DNA from: Acidobacteriota bacterium
Lineage (GTDB): Bacteria > Acidobacteriota > Thermoanaerobaculia > Multivoradales > JAGPDF01
Length of the DNA: 46,324 bases
Assembly (NCBI GenBank): GCA_012521815.1
Contig: JAAYLR010000192.1
Location: 1 to 46,324, forward strand
Direction: 5' to 3'
Part shown: piece after piece, positions 1-12,825 of the stretch
Numbering within the stretch: the stretch's first letter is position 1
Layout: each line of letters starts with the position of its first letter
Position numbers and translations under genes: made by a program
Notes under the pieces: model-generated
What the model was told of the DNA's origin: nothing
Seen by the model: the letters and a program-made list of their open reading frames with translations, nothing else
The model's database searches: none

Positions 1-1
1 C

Positions 2-273
2 TTCCAGGCCGCGGGGATCGAGGAGCTCGCGCACGAGGGCCGGTTCGGTCTTCCCTACCGGATCGACCGCCTGCGCCTCTTCTCCCCCGCCGCCGAAGAG
101 CCCGGGCTGCACGCGGTGGTGAGCCCGTCCGGACCGGAAGAGCCGGTCGACGCCTGGGTGGTGGACGGCTCGGGCCGCGTGCTCGTGGGCGTCGAGGGCT
201 ATCGAACCGTCGAACGGCCACAGCCCGTGGCCCCGGACGATCTGGCGCCGTTCGCGGCGATGAGGAGCACCCA

Positions 274-277
<4 letters not shown>
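2..277 (+). CDS. C-terminal fragment of a polyketide synthase dehydratase (PS-DH) domain protein
   Basis: Only the last 91 codons are in the window; the reading frame is open at the left edge and stops at the TGA at 275-277. The visible part reads FQAAGI, LPYRIDRLRLF, then DAWVVDGSGRVLVGVEGYRT, which is the typical end of a PS-DH double-hotdog fold found in modular polyketide synthases and related iterative lipid synthases. It would dehydrate a beta-hydroxyacyl chain held on a carrier protein. Its stop overlaps the GTG of the following carboxylase (GTGA), so the two are probably translated together. That suggests the carboxylase supplies or processes malonyl-type extender units for this synthase. 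The rest of the domain order lies outside the window, so whether this is a free dehydratase or the tail of a multidomain synthase cannot be seen. Confidence 0.62.
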
Positions 278-5116
<4,839 letters not shown>

Positions 5117-5121
<5 letters not shown>

Positions 5122-5129
5122 CGCTCAGC
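5117..5129. repeat. Small inverted repeat holding both convergent stop codons
   Basis: GCTGA-CGC-TCAGC is a 5-bp inverted repeat. The left arm contains the TGA of the carboxylase and the right arm contains, on the other strand, the TGA of the small convergent ORF. It may help end transcription from both sides, but there is no T tract, so this is only a structural note. Confidence 0.3.
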
Positions 5130-5298
5130 CGCCGGGCGCCGCCAGGCGCAGCACGCCGCCCGGCGGCAGGTAGCCCTCCGTGCACGCCCCCGCCGCCGGG
5201 AGCGCGGCGCCGGTGAAAACGAGGAACAACGACTCGGGCGGCAGCTCGCAGTAGGCGTACGGGCCCAGGAAGGTGCCAGCCGATTTGTCGTGCGCCAT
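5125..5298 (-). CDS. Small hypothetical protein, 57 aa
   Basis: I do not recognise this protein. It starts at the ATG at 5298 (MAHDKSAGTFLGPYAY) and ends in PGG followed by TGA. It contains two cysteines and a hydrophobic middle (ESLFLVFTGAAL). Third codon positions are mostly G or C, as in the real genes nearby, and it fills a gap that would otherwise be empty. Its stop lies 3 nt from the stop of the carboxylase, and its start is 48 bp from the divergent secreted-protein gene. No clear Shine-Dalgarno sequence is visible, so it may be spurious. Confidence 0.35.
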   Translation of the reverse strand: MAHDKSAGTFLGPYAYCELPPESLFLVFTGAALPAAGACTEGYLPPGGVLRLAAPGG

Positions 5299-5346
5299 GC
5301 CCCGAGGCGTTCCGGAAGGGGCGGTGGAGGTGGCAGACTCGGGGGC

Positions 5347-6699
5347 ATGCGAACCGCACTCGTTCTCTCGCTCCTTCTCTTCGTCGGCCTCGCCGGGAGC
5401 GGCGGGGCGCAGCCCGCGCAGGTCGGGGGGGATCTGCCGCGGCCGTTGCCGCTCTTTCCCGCCGCTCACTGGTGGAACGTGGACGTCTCGCGGGCGCCGG
5501 TCGATCCGGCGAGCGGGGCGCTGATCGCCTTCATCGGCCCGGCGCGCGGGCTGCACCCCGACTTCGGCGGCGACGCGGAGGAGGCTCCCGAGATCTACGG
5601 GATCCCGTACGTCACCGTGCCGGGCTCGCAGCCGCGGGTGCCGGTCCGCTTCGACTACGACGACGAGAGCGACGCCGGGGCGCCCGGGGTCGCGCCCGGC
5701 TACCCGATCCCCGAGGCGGCGAAGACGCAGCCGAAGTGGATCGAAGGGGGGTGGCCGGGCAACGTCGCCGGCGGGGGAGATCGCCACCTGCTCCTCGTCG
5801 ATCGCGACCAGCGGCTCCTCTACGAGCTCTACGACGTTTTCTGGACCGGCACGGAGTGGACCGCCGGCTCGGGCGCGGCCTGGCGGCTCGACGAGAGCCG
5901 GCGCCGGCCGGAGGGGTGGACGAGCGCCGACGCCGCCGGGCTCGAGATCCTCCCCGGGCTCGTGCGCTACGACGAGGTCTATGGCCCCGACCCGATCCGC
6001 CACGCCTTCCGCGTCACCGTGCGCGCGACCAACGGCTACGTCTTCCCCGCCTCCCACCGTGCCGGCAACACCGCCGGGGCGCCGCCGCTCGGGACGCGGC
6101 TGCGGCTGAAGGCGGAGAAGGATCTCTCGGGCTACCCGGCGCCGGTGCGGAAGATCTTCGAGGCGATGAAGACCTACGGCCTGATCGTGGCCGACAACGG
6201 CTCCGACCTCTACGTCACCGGCACCTACGACCCGCGCTGGGACAACGATCTGCTCAACCCCGCCTTCCGGAGCCTCCGGGCCTCCGACTTCGAGGTGATC
6301 GAGCTCGGCTGGCGCCCGGACGACGGCCCCCCGGTGGGCCCCGCCGATCCGTGCGTTCCCTCGGCCACGAAGCTCTGCCTCAACGGCGGCCGCTTCCACG
6401 TCACCGTCCGCTGGCGCGACTACGCGGGTGCGCGGGGCGACGGGCGGGCGGTCACCGAGACCGACGACTCCGGCCTCTTCTGGTTCTTCAACGCCGCCAA
6501 CCTCGAGATGCTCGTCAAGGTCCTCGACGGCTGCGCGCTCAACGATCGTTACTGGGTATTCGCCGCCGCGACGACCGACGTCGAGTACGAGCTGACCGTC
6601 CGCGACGCGGTGACCGGCGCGAGCCGCACCTGGCGCAATCCGCTCGGCGTCGCCTCCCCCGCGATCACCGATACCGGCGCGCTCGCGGTCTGTCCGTAG
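5347..6699 (+). CDS. Secreted protein of unknown function with a C-terminal module I associate with Acidobacteriota
   Basis: The ATG at 5347 is chosen over an upstream in-frame ATG at 5290 because it begins a clean signal peptide (MRTALVLSLLLFVGLAGSGG, residues 1-20, with cleavage likely near 22). The 450-aa protein is therefore exported. Residues about 24-330 form a Trp- and Tyr-rich domain (HWWNVDVSRAPVDPASGALI, FDYDDESDAG, LLLVDRDQRLLYELYDVFW) that I cannot assign to a named enzyme. Residues about 336-450 carry a module with LCLNGGRFHVTVRWRDY, DSGLFWFFNAANLEMLVKVL and RYWVFAAATTDVEYELTV; I recall this pattern as a repeated domain at the end of many secreted acidobacterial proteins. Four cysteines occur in this part and could form disulphides. 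It appears monocistronic, and no good promoter was found in the short region upstream. Confidence 0.85.
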   Translation: MRTALVLSLLLFVGLAGSGGAQPAQVGGDLPRPLPLFPAAHWWNVDVSRAPVDPASGALIAFIGPARGLHPDFGGDAEEAPEIYGIPYVTVPGSQPRVPVRFDYDDESDAGAPGVAPGYPIPEAAKTQPKWIEGGWPGNVAGGGDRHLLLVDRDQRLLYELYDVFWTGTEWTAGSGAAWRLDESRRRPEGWTSADAAGLEILPGLVRYDEVYGPDPIRHAFRVTVRATNGYVFPASHRAGNTAGAPPLGTRLRLKAEKDLSGYPAPVRKIFEAMKTYGLIVADNGSDLYVTGTYDPRWDNDLLNPAFRSLRASDFEVIELGWRPDDGPPVGPADPCVPSATKLCLNGGRFHVTVRWRDYAGARGDGRAVTETDDSGLFWFFNAANLEMLVKVLDGCALNDRYWVFAAATTDVEYELTVRDAVTGASRTWRNPLGVASPAITDTGALAVCP

Positions 6700-6712
6700 G
6701 GAATCGATTCAG

Positions 6713-6732
6713 GGGCGGGCCGGACCCCGCCC
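6713..6732. terminator. Candidate bidirectional hairpin between convergent genes
   Basis: GGGCGGG and CCCGCCC form a 7-bp perfect stem around a 6-base loop (CCGGAC), between the stop of the secreted protein gene at 6699 and the stop of the minus-strand gene at 6732. It sits where a shared terminator is expected. There is no T run on either strand, so it would be a weak or factor-assisted terminator. Confidence 0.4.
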
Positions 6733-7808
6733 TACCGCTCGCCGAGCGGCGCCCACTCCAGCCGCAGGCCGCCGTCGCCGGTGAAGATGGCGGCGAGGGG
6801 GAGGAGCTTGGCGCCGCGGGCGAAATCGAGGGCGAGGTCGGCCGGGTCGAGGCGGCCGGGAAGGCCGGCGTCACGGGCGAGCACCACGGTGCGCTCGCCG
6901 CTCTGCACGAGGTCGCCGGGAGCGACCTCCCCGCCCCAGGCGAGCCCGCCCGCCGCGACATCCACCAGCCGCCAGGGGAGGGTCGCCGGGTCCGCTCCGG
7001 CCGCGCGCACCGTCTCGGCGAGCAGCTCGCGGCGGGAGAAGGCAAGGCCGCGTGCGGCGAGCGCGGCGATCCCGGCGGCGACCTCGGGGGGAGCGTCCGG
7101 TGCCGGCTCGAGCTGGGTGAGGCCGAAGACGCGCGAGGGGATCGCGGCCGCGCCCGGGAGCGCCGCCACCACGGTGGCCGGCTCCGGCCCCTCGCCCATC
7201 AGCTCCGCGGCGCCGGGCGAGCGGAACCGTTCCGCCGGGGTGAGGCTCTCCTCGCGTTCGAACAGCTCGATGCGGACGTGGAAGCGCTGGGTGCCGAAGT
7301 CGGGCACGATGCCGTCCGGCCCGGCCCGCTGCACGCCATGCCGGGGGACGAGCGAGCCCTCGATGCTCCAGGTGGCGGGCCAGTCGGCGCGGAAGAGCTC
7401 CTCGAACCGGAACTCGCCGAGCGCCGCGGCCGACTCCGCCTCGAGGTACGGCGTGAACCCCTCCACCGTGAACCAGCGCACCCGGGCGAGGCGGCTCCGA
7501 TCCCAGCGGCGCAGCCGCTCGGCGGGGACCTCCGCGCCATCGATCTCGAGCCGGGGCGCCTCGGTGTAGTAGAGCGCACCGGCGCCATCGCGCGCCGCGA
7601 GCACCGCGTGGAGACGGAACGGCGCGCCGGCCGCGAGCGTGGCGGCGCCGACGCGGGCCACGCCCTCCTCCCCCGTTTCGATCGCCACCCAGGCCGACTC
7701 GAGCCGGGGCTCGAGCCGCTCGCGCACCCGCGGCCAGAAGAGCGCCGCGAGCACGATCACGGCGAGACCCGCGGCGATCAGCAGGGTGTTGCGCTGTTCG
7801 GGGCTCAT
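6732..7808 (-). CDS. Membrane-anchored hypothetical protein, 358 aa
   Basis: I do not recognise this family. Residues about 8-25 (LLIAAGLAVIVLAALF) form one N-terminal membrane helix, and the remaining 330 residues would be periplasmic. They are rich in beta-type segments (PFRLHAVLAARDGAGALYYT, WFTVEGFTPYLEAE, FHVRIELFER) and contain no cysteines or obvious catalytic motif. The gene follows the TPR protein gene by 30 nt on the same strand and is the last member of the ribosomal/RNase HII operon direction, ending at a shared hairpin with the convergent secreted-protein gene. A link with the TPR protein is plausible from position only. Confidence 0.75.
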   Translation of the reverse strand: MSPEQRNTLLIAAGLAVIVLAALFWPRVRERLEPRLESAWVAIETGEEGVARVGAATLAAGAPFRLHAVLAARDGAGALYYTEAPRLEIDGAEVPAERLRRWDRSRLARVRWFTVEGFTPYLEAESAAALGEFRFEELFRADWPATWSIEGSLVPRHGVQRAGPDGIVPDFGTQRFHVRIELFEREESLTPAERFRSPGAAELMGEGPEPATVVAALPGAAAIPSRVFGLTQLEPAPDAPPEVAAGIAALAARGLAFSRRELLAETVRAAGADPATLPWRLVDVAAGGLAWGGEVAPGDLVQSGERTVVLARDAGLPGRLDPADLALDFARGAKLLPLAAIFTGDGGLRLEWAPLGER

Positions 7809-7838
7809 GCGCCGGTTCCGGAGCGACGGCGCCGCCGC

Positions 7839-10385
7839 TCAGCCGCCGATATCGAGCTCGGCGAGCTTCGCGACGATGTCGCGGTACTGGCTGTTGGCGC
7901 CGTAGACCTCGACGAAGGCGGAGTAGGCGTTGTTCCGATCGCCGAGGGCGAGGAAGGCGTTGCCGAGGTCGTAGAGCAGCCCCCAGCGGGTCTCCTCGGC
8001 GAGCTCCTCCGCTTCGAGCGCGCGGCGATACCACTTCACCGCGAGCTCGGGCATCCCCTTCTCCATGAAGCAGACGCCGAGCATGGCGCAGCAGTCGACG
8101 AAGAAGCGCGGATCCTTCGAGGCGAGCTGGAACTCGCCGATCGCGTCGTCGAGCAGCCCCATCTCCCGGTAGGCGATGCCGAGGTTGTAGTGGGTGTCGA
8201 AGTCCTCGGCCGACAGGTGCTCGGCGACCCCCTTCTTGAACCCCTCGACGATCTCCTCGAGCGACGGCTCCTTGGTCGCCCCGAGCAGCTCGGCGCCGGC
8301 GAGCGCCGGCTCCTGCGCGAGCTCCTCCTCGAGCGCGCCGGCGAGATCGAAGAAGCCCTCTTCGTCGTCGAAGAGCTTCGCCTCGACCTCCCGGGCCTCC
8401 GGCGCCTTCGCGATCACCTCGTCGAGCCAGAGCAGATCGTCCGGGGTCGCGGGCGGCGGCGGTGCGATCCCGTCGGGCGGCGGGGTCCGCATCGGGATGA
8501 CGATTCCGGGCAGCTCCTCCTGATCGACCACGCCGGCCGGCTCCGCCGCGGGCGGGCCTTCCGGAACCGCGGCCGCCAGCGGCTCGATCGCGGGCTCCGC
8601 GGGCGCGGGCGCCGCCGCCTTCGGCTCCGGCGGCGCGGCGGCCGCTTCCTCGAGCGCGGCCAGCTCGGCGGCGACGGAAGGGGGCAGCGAGCCCGGAACC
8701 GGCTGCGGCCGGGCCGCCGGCCGGGCGGGCCTGGCGCGGACCTCCGAGGCGAGGGCGTCGAGCGCCGCTTCGAGCCGCTCGCCCACCCCGGCGCGCCGCG
8801 CCGCGGGCCGCTTCGCCGGGGCCTGCTTCGCCGGCGCGGCGAGCTCGTCGACCAGAGCGCTCAGGCGATCGGTAGCCTCTTCCAGCGCGGCGGGCGCCGC
8901 CGGCAGGGCGACCCCGTCGACGTCGAGGCCGGCACGCACCAGCTTCGCGCGGGTCGCCTCCCAGATCGCCGGGCGTCCCGCTTCGGTCGCCGCCTCCGCG
9001 AGCTGCTGCGCCCGGGCGAGCGCGCGATCCGCCTTCCCCTGACCGAGGAAGAGCTCGACCGCCAGCGCGAGCCCCCCGAGGTGGCGGGGGTTCTGCTGCA
9101 GCACCTGGCGGACGCGATCGTGCGCCTTGTCGAGCAGGTCGTAGCGGGCGAAGACCTCGGCCTCGGCGAGGAGCTCCTCCTCGCGCGGCGCCCGGGGCGG
9201 CCGGATCTCCTCCACCGAGCGTTCGAGCGCCTCGGTGTCGACCGCCAGCGGCACCGGCACGTCCGGCAGCGGGGGCGGCGCCGCCACCTGCTCCGGGGCT
9301 CCGAGCACTTCGAGATCGGGTACGTCCAGATCGAAGGTGTCGGCCTCGATCTGCCAGTCGATCCGGTCGGGCAGCTGCGCTTCGATGTCGGCGGAGACGG
9401 CGCTCTCCGGGGCGGGAAGCGAGGGGGGCGGCACGCCCTCGAGCTCGATCTCGAGCTCCAGGTCGAGCTCCGGCATCGCCAACGCCTCCGGCTTCGGAGC
9501 CGGCGGGGCCGGAGCGGCCGGGACCGCGAATTCGTCCTCGATGGGGAGGTCGATCTCGACGCTCTCCTCCCCGGCCTCCGGCTCCGGTGCCGCCGGCGGG
9601 GGCTCGATGGCGGGAGCTGGCTTGGCGGCCGGGACCGGTGCCGGGGCCGCCTTCGGCGAGCGCGCCATCTCGGCGATGCGCGCCGCCTGGGGGTTGAGCT
9701 CGACCGCGCGCGCGAGCAGACGTGTCGCCATCCCGCTGTGCCCGGCCTCCTTGAGCTCGAGCACTATGTCGGTGATCAGCGCGAGATCCTCGGGGACGAG
9801 CTCGAGCGCCCGGGAGAGGACCTTCTGCGCCTCCTGGGGCTTGCCGTGGCGCAGCATCAGCTCGGCGAGCTTCCGGTACTCGGTCTGAGCCTCCTTGAGG
9901 AGCTTCTGCCGCTCCAGCATCTCGGCCAGGTGGAGGAGGAGCGCCGGATCCTCCGGCTGCACCTCCACCATCTTCCGGAGGACCTTGCCCGCGGCGGCGA
10001 AATCACCGCGCTTCTGGTGGTAGTCGGCCAGCACCTGATACTGCTGGATCGCCTCCTTGATCAGGCGCTCCTGGGCATAGAGCTCGGCCAGCCGTTCGTA
10101 GGCGTCGAGGCGGATCGGGTTGGTGCGGATGATCTTCTTGAAGATCGCGATCGCCCGCGTGCTGAAGCCGTCGCGCGCATACCGCTCGGCGACCTCCCAG
10201 AAGAGGCGCAGCGCCTCGTCGGATTCGCCGTTCTGGACGTAGAGATCGCCGACCCGGTTCAGGGTCGTGACGTCGTCGGGGTTCTCGGCGAGCAGCCGCC
10301 GGTACTCCTTGATCGCCGCCGCCACCTTGCCGCGCGCGACGTACTTCTCCGCCTCCTGGACGACCTTGGTGCGGTTGAGCGCCAT
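7839..10385 (-). CDS. Large tetratricopeptide-repeat protein with a long disordered linker
   Basis: The 848-aa protein has about six to seven TPR-like helical repeats in residues 1-235 (for example AAIKEYRRLLAENPDDVTTL and AQKVLSRALELVPEDL). A Pro/Ala/Glu-rich, probably disordered stretch follows, running intermittently from about 240 to 620 and interrupted by a helical section near 380-470. More TPRs lie near the C-terminus (HYNLGIAYREMGLLDDAIGE, AVKWYRRALEAEELAEET). No signal peptide or membrane segment is seen, so it is likely a cytoplasmic scaffold. Its ATG overlaps the rnhB stop by one base (TGATG), so it is translationally coupled to a DNA-repair gene. The partner proteins cannot be told from sequence. 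Confidence 0.85.
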   Translation of the reverse strand: MALNRTKVVQEAEKYVARGKVAAAIKEYRRLLAENPDDVTTLNRVGDLYVQNGESDEALRLFWEVAERYARDGFSTRAIAIFKKIIRTNPIRLDAYERLAELYAQERLIKEAIQQYQVLADYHQKRGDFAAAGKVLRKMVEVQPEDPALLLHLAEMLERQKLLKEAQTEYRKLAELMLRHGKPQEAQKVLSRALELVPEDLALITDIVLELKEAGHSGMATRLLARAVELNPQAARIAEMARSPKAAPAPVPAAKPAPAIEPPPAAPEPEAGEESVEIDLPIEDEFAVPAAPAPPAPKPEALAMPELDLELEIELEGVPPPSLPAPESAVSADIEAQLPDRIDWQIEADTFDLDVPDLEVLGAPEQVAAPPPLPDVPVPLAVDTEALERSVEEIRPPRAPREEELLAEAEVFARYDLLDKAHDRVRQVLQQNPRHLGGLALAVELFLGQGKADRALARAQQLAEAATEAGRPAIWEATRAKLVRAGLDVDGVALPAAPAALEEATDRLSALVDELAAPAKQAPAKRPAARRAGVGERLEAALDALASEVRARPARPAARPQPVPGSLPPSVAAELAALEEAAAAPPEPKAAAPAPAEPAIEPLAAAVPEGPPAAEPAGVVDQEELPGIVIPMRTPPPDGIAPPPPATPDDLLWLDEVIAKAPEAREVEAKLFDDEEGFFDLAGALEEELAQEPALAGAELLGATKEPSLEEIVEGFKKGVAEHLSAEDFDTHYNLGIAYREMGLLDDAIGEFQLASKDPRFFVDCCAMLGVCFMEKGMPELAVKWYRRALEAEELAEETRWGLLYDLGNAFLALGDRNNAYSAFVEVYGANSQYRDIVAKLAELDIGG

Positions 10386-11041
10386 CAGGCCGCCCTCCCG
10401 AGGCGCGGCAGCACGCGGGCGAAGGTGAGCCGGTGCTCGGGGGCCGGGCCACGCTCGGCGAGCGCCGCCAGATGCCGGGCCGAGCCGTACCCCTTGTGCT
10501 CCGCGAAGCCGTACTCCGGCCAGCGGGCCTCGAGCTCGCCGAGAAGCCGGTCGCGCTCCACCTTGGCGAGGATCGAGGCGCTCGCCACCGCATGACAGAG
10601 CGCGTCGCCGTGCACGAGCGGCAGGCAGGGGATGCCGAGACCGGCGAGCGGCAGGGCGTCGGTGATCACGACGTCGGGAGCGGGCCGCAGCCCGGCGAGG
10701 GCGCGGCGGGTGGCGAGCCGGGTCGCCTCCAGGATGTTGCTCCGGTCGATGGTGGCGGCGTCCACCGCCACCACCGACCAGGCGAGCGCGGTCTCGCGGA
10801 TCCAGACGGCGAGCCTCTCGCGGACGGCGGCGGTGAGCCGCTTGCTGTCGTCGACGCCCGGCACCGGCCGGCGCGGATCGACGATCACCGCCGCGGCCAC
10901 CACCGGACCGGCGAGGGCGCCGCGCCCCGCCTCGTCGACGCCCGCGATCCGCTCGTATCCCGCCAGACCGAGCCGCTCTTCGAGCGCCCGGAGATGACCG
11001 AGACGGATGCCCTCACGCGCGATCCGCGAAAGCGTCGACAA
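10385..11041 (-). CDS. rnhB: Ribonuclease HII
   Basis: This 218-aa enzyme removes RNA from RNA/DNA hybrids and excises misincorporated ribonucleotides. The family signature is clear: GVDEAGRGALAGPVVAAAV near residues 35-53 with the catalytic Asp36-Glu37 pair, DDSKRL near 84, an aspartate in VVITDAL near 138 and SASILAKVERD near 163. The start is a TTG at 11041, with GGAGG 7 nt upstream; no ATG or GTG fits better. It is 45 nt downstream of rplS, in the rpsP-trmD-rplS-rnhB order seen in many bacteria. Confidence 0.96.
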   Translation of the reverse strand: MSTLSRIAREGIRLGHLRALEERLGLAGYERIAGVDEAGRGALAGPVVAAAVIVDPRRPVPGVDDSKRLTAAVRERLAVWIRETALAWSVVAVDAATIDRSNILEATRLATRRALAGLRPAPDVVITDALPLAGLGIPCLPLVHGDALCHAVASASILAKVERDRLLGELEARWPEYGFAEHKGYGSARHLAALAERGPAPEHRLTFARVLPRLGRAA

Positions 11042-11086
11042 CCTCTCCCCTCCGCCAGCCGGACCTCTGCGGGTCCAGCCTTTCGA

Positions 11087-11464
11087 TCAGCTCTCCGCCG
11101 CGGCGCTCCGGGGGCTGCTCTCCTCGCGCCGCTCCTCGATCCGCGCGGCCTTGCCGCGAAGCTTGCGGAGATAGTACAGCTTCGCACGACGTACGCGCCC
11201 CCGGCGCACGACCTCGATCCGGTCGACGTTCGGCGAATGGAGCGGGAAGATCCGCTCCACGCCGATGCCGCCGGAGATCTTGCGGACCGTGAACATCTCC
11301 CCCGTGCCGCCCCCCCGCCGGGCGATCACGACGCCCTGGAACGCCTGGAGGCGCTCTTTCTCGCCCTCGACGACGCGCACCTGCACCTTGACGGTGTCAC
11401 CGGGCCGGAACGAGGGGATCTCTCCCTTCAGATACTGGCTTTCCACTTCCATCAGCTTGTTCAT
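11087..11464 (-). CDS. rplS: 50S ribosomal protein L19
   Basis: This 125-aa protein lies at the subunit interface of the ribosome. It is recognised by [53 protein letters not shown] and [17 protein letters not shown]. An in-frame GTG lies just before the ATG at 11464; the ATG is preferred because a GAGGAG lies 8 nt upstream. A short extra C-terminal tail ([16 protein letters not shown]) is beyond the conserved core. Two palindromes lie directly upstream of the ribosome binding site and could regulate it. Confidence 0.97.
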   Translation of the reverse strand: MNKLMEVESQYLKGEIPSFRPGDTVKVQVRVVEGEKERLQAFQGVVIARRGGGTGEMFTVRKISGGIGVERIFPLHSPNVDRIEVVRRGRVRRAKLYYLRKLRGKAARIEERREESSPRSAAAES

Positions 11465-11478
11465 CACCGAGACTCCTC

Positions 11479-11503
11479 GCTCCGGAGCGCTGCCAGGCAG
11501 CGC
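11479..11503 (-). promoter_or_regulatory. Tandem palindromes upstream of rplS, possible L19 leader or attenuator
   Basis: Two perfect palindromes sit between the trmD stop and the rplS ribosome binding site. One is 17 bp with arms GCGCTGCC and GGCAGCGC (11487-11503), and one is 10 bp, GCTCCGGAGC (11479-11488). They share two bases, so the two hairpins compete at their junction, and the second ends next to the GAGGAG. This could be an autoregulatory L19 leader, an RNA processing site, or a weak attenuator. L19 leaders are known in other bacteria, but I see no sequence match to one. Confidence 0.4.
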
Positions 11504-11515
11504 CCGAAACGCAGA

Positions 11516-12280
11516 TTATCCCCGATCCTTCGGGCGCCGGGCAAGCCCATCCCCGCACTCCCGCCCGAGCCGTTCGAGCTCCCGGCGCTGGGCCGCCGTG
11601 AGCTCGGCCACCGCGAGCAGGTCGGGGCGCTTCCGCCAGGTGGCGCGCACCGCCGCCAGCTCCCGCCACCGTTCGATCTCGGCGTGGTTTCCCGAGAGCA
11701 GGACCGGCGGGACCTCCCTCCCCTCGACCACCGGCGGCCGGGTGTAGTGGGGATGATCGAGCAGGCCGGAGCGGAAGCTGTCGCGGACCACCGAGGAGGC
11801 GAGCTGGACCACACCCGGCACCTGCCGGGAGAGTGCCTCGATCAGGACCATCGCGGGCAGCTCGCCTCCGGAGAGAACGTAGTCGCCGATCGAGACCTCC
11901 TCGTCGACCACCGTCTCGAGCACCCGCTCGTCGATCCCCTCGTAGCGGGCACAGAGCAGGACGAGCCGTTCCCGCGCCGCGAGCTCGCGGACGAGGGCGT
12001 CGTCGAGCCGGCGCCCCTGGGGAGAGAGCAGCACCCGCCAGGCCGGCGCCGCCGCCGTCGCCTCCCGCACCGCCCGGATCCAGGGCGGGGCGGTCATCAC
12101 CATTCCCCCGCCGCCGCCGTACGGCTCGTCGTCGACGACCCGGTGGCGATCGGTGGTCGCGTCCCGGAGATCGCGGACCTCGATCGCGAGCAGACCCCGC
12201 TCCCGGGCCCGGCCGATGAGCGAGGTCGCGAGGAACGGCCCGAAGAGCTCCGGGAAGATCGTCAGAACGGTGAGGTGCAC
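11516..12280 (-). CDS. trmD: tRNA (guanine-N1)-methyltransferase
   Basis: TrmD methylates G37 next to the anticodon and prevents frameshifting. This 254-aa protein has the trefoil-knot family motifs: TIFPELFGPF at the N-terminus, DDEPYGGGGGMVM near 50-62, LSPQGRRL near 84, CARYEGIDERV near 110 and IGDYVLSGGELPAMVLIEAL near 131-150. The start is GTG at 12280, overlapping the rimM 3' end by 19 nt, with a GGTGGAG just upstream. Length and gene order match the family. Confidence 0.97.
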   Translation of the reverse strand: MHLTVLTIFPELFGPFLATSLIGRARERGLLAIEVRDLRDATTDRHRVVDDEPYGGGGGMVMTAPPWIRAVREATAAAPAWRVLLSPQGRRLDDALVRELAARERLVLLCARYEGIDERVLETVVDEEVSIGDYVLSGGELPAMVLIEALSRQVPGVVQLASSVVRDSFRSGLLDHPHYTRPPVVEGREVPPVLLSGNHAEIERWRELAAVRATWRKRPDLLAVAELTAAQRRELERLGRECGDGLARRPKDRG

Positions 12281-12825
12281 GTCTCCACCAGTCCCGCGGG
12301 AAGCTCCAGATCGATCCGCCGCCGCTCCCGGTCCACCCGTACGAGGAACCGCTCGACGAACGGGATCAGCAGCCGGCCTCCGGCTCCCGCGACGAGCAGC
12401 AGCAGGCCACCGCCGTCCTCCAGCAGCTCGACGACCTCACCGAGATCGCCGGCGTCGCGGTCGTGGCAGCGGCAGCCGATCAACTCGTAATGGTAGAAGG
12501 AGCCGGCCGGAGCGGGAGGCACCTCGCCGGCCGGGATCTCGAGCCAGCAGCCGCGGAGCCGTTCGGCCTCGTCCCGGTCGCCGACCCCCTCGATCTCGAC
12601 CAGGAGCGCTCTGGCGTGGGGATGGGCTGCGGCGACGACCACGGCCCGCGGGCTCTCCCCCTCCCGGCGCGCGAAGAGCCGGGCGCCGGGGGCGAACCGC
12701 TCCGGGTTGTCGGTCAGGGATTCGACGATCAGGGCGCCGCGCACGCCATGCGGGCGCAGGATGCGGCCGACGAGGACCGGCTCCTCCTTGCCGTCCCCTT
12801 CAGTCGTCTCCGACGTCGAGGTCAT
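12262..12825 (-). CDS. rimM: Ribosome maturation factor RimM
   Basis: RimM helps assemble the head of the 30S subunit through ribosomal protein S19. The N-terminal barrel is recognisable in VLVGRILRPHGVRGALIVES, and the C-terminal PRC-barrel in YHYELIGCRC, DLGEVVELLEDGG and LLIPFVERFLVRVDRERRRI. The ATG at 12825 gives 187 aa. An in-frame GTG at 12849 would add eight residues and increase the overlap with khpA, and neither has a strong ribosome binding site. It overlaps both khpA (26 nt) and trmD (19 nt), so it depends on translational coupling. Confidence 0.93.
   Translation of the reverse strand: MTSTSETTEGDGKEEPVLVGRILRPHGVRGALIVESLTDNPERFAPGARLFARREGESPRAVVVAAAHPHARALLVEIEGVGDRDEAERLRGCWLEIPAGEVPPAPAGSFYHYELIGCRCHDRDAGDLGEVVELLEDGGGLLLLVAGAGGRLLIPFVERFLVRVDRERRRIDLELPAGLVETCTSPF

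Noticed and set aside
5472-10595. 1707-aa plus-strand open frame
   Set aside because: It runs antisense through the membrane protein, TPR and rnhB genes and shows only Arg/Gly/Leu repeats from high GC content.
11061-11076. GGACC-N6-GGTCC repeat between rplS and rnhB as a terminator
   Set aside because: Only a 5-bp stem, no T tract, and rnhB is expected to be co-transcribed.
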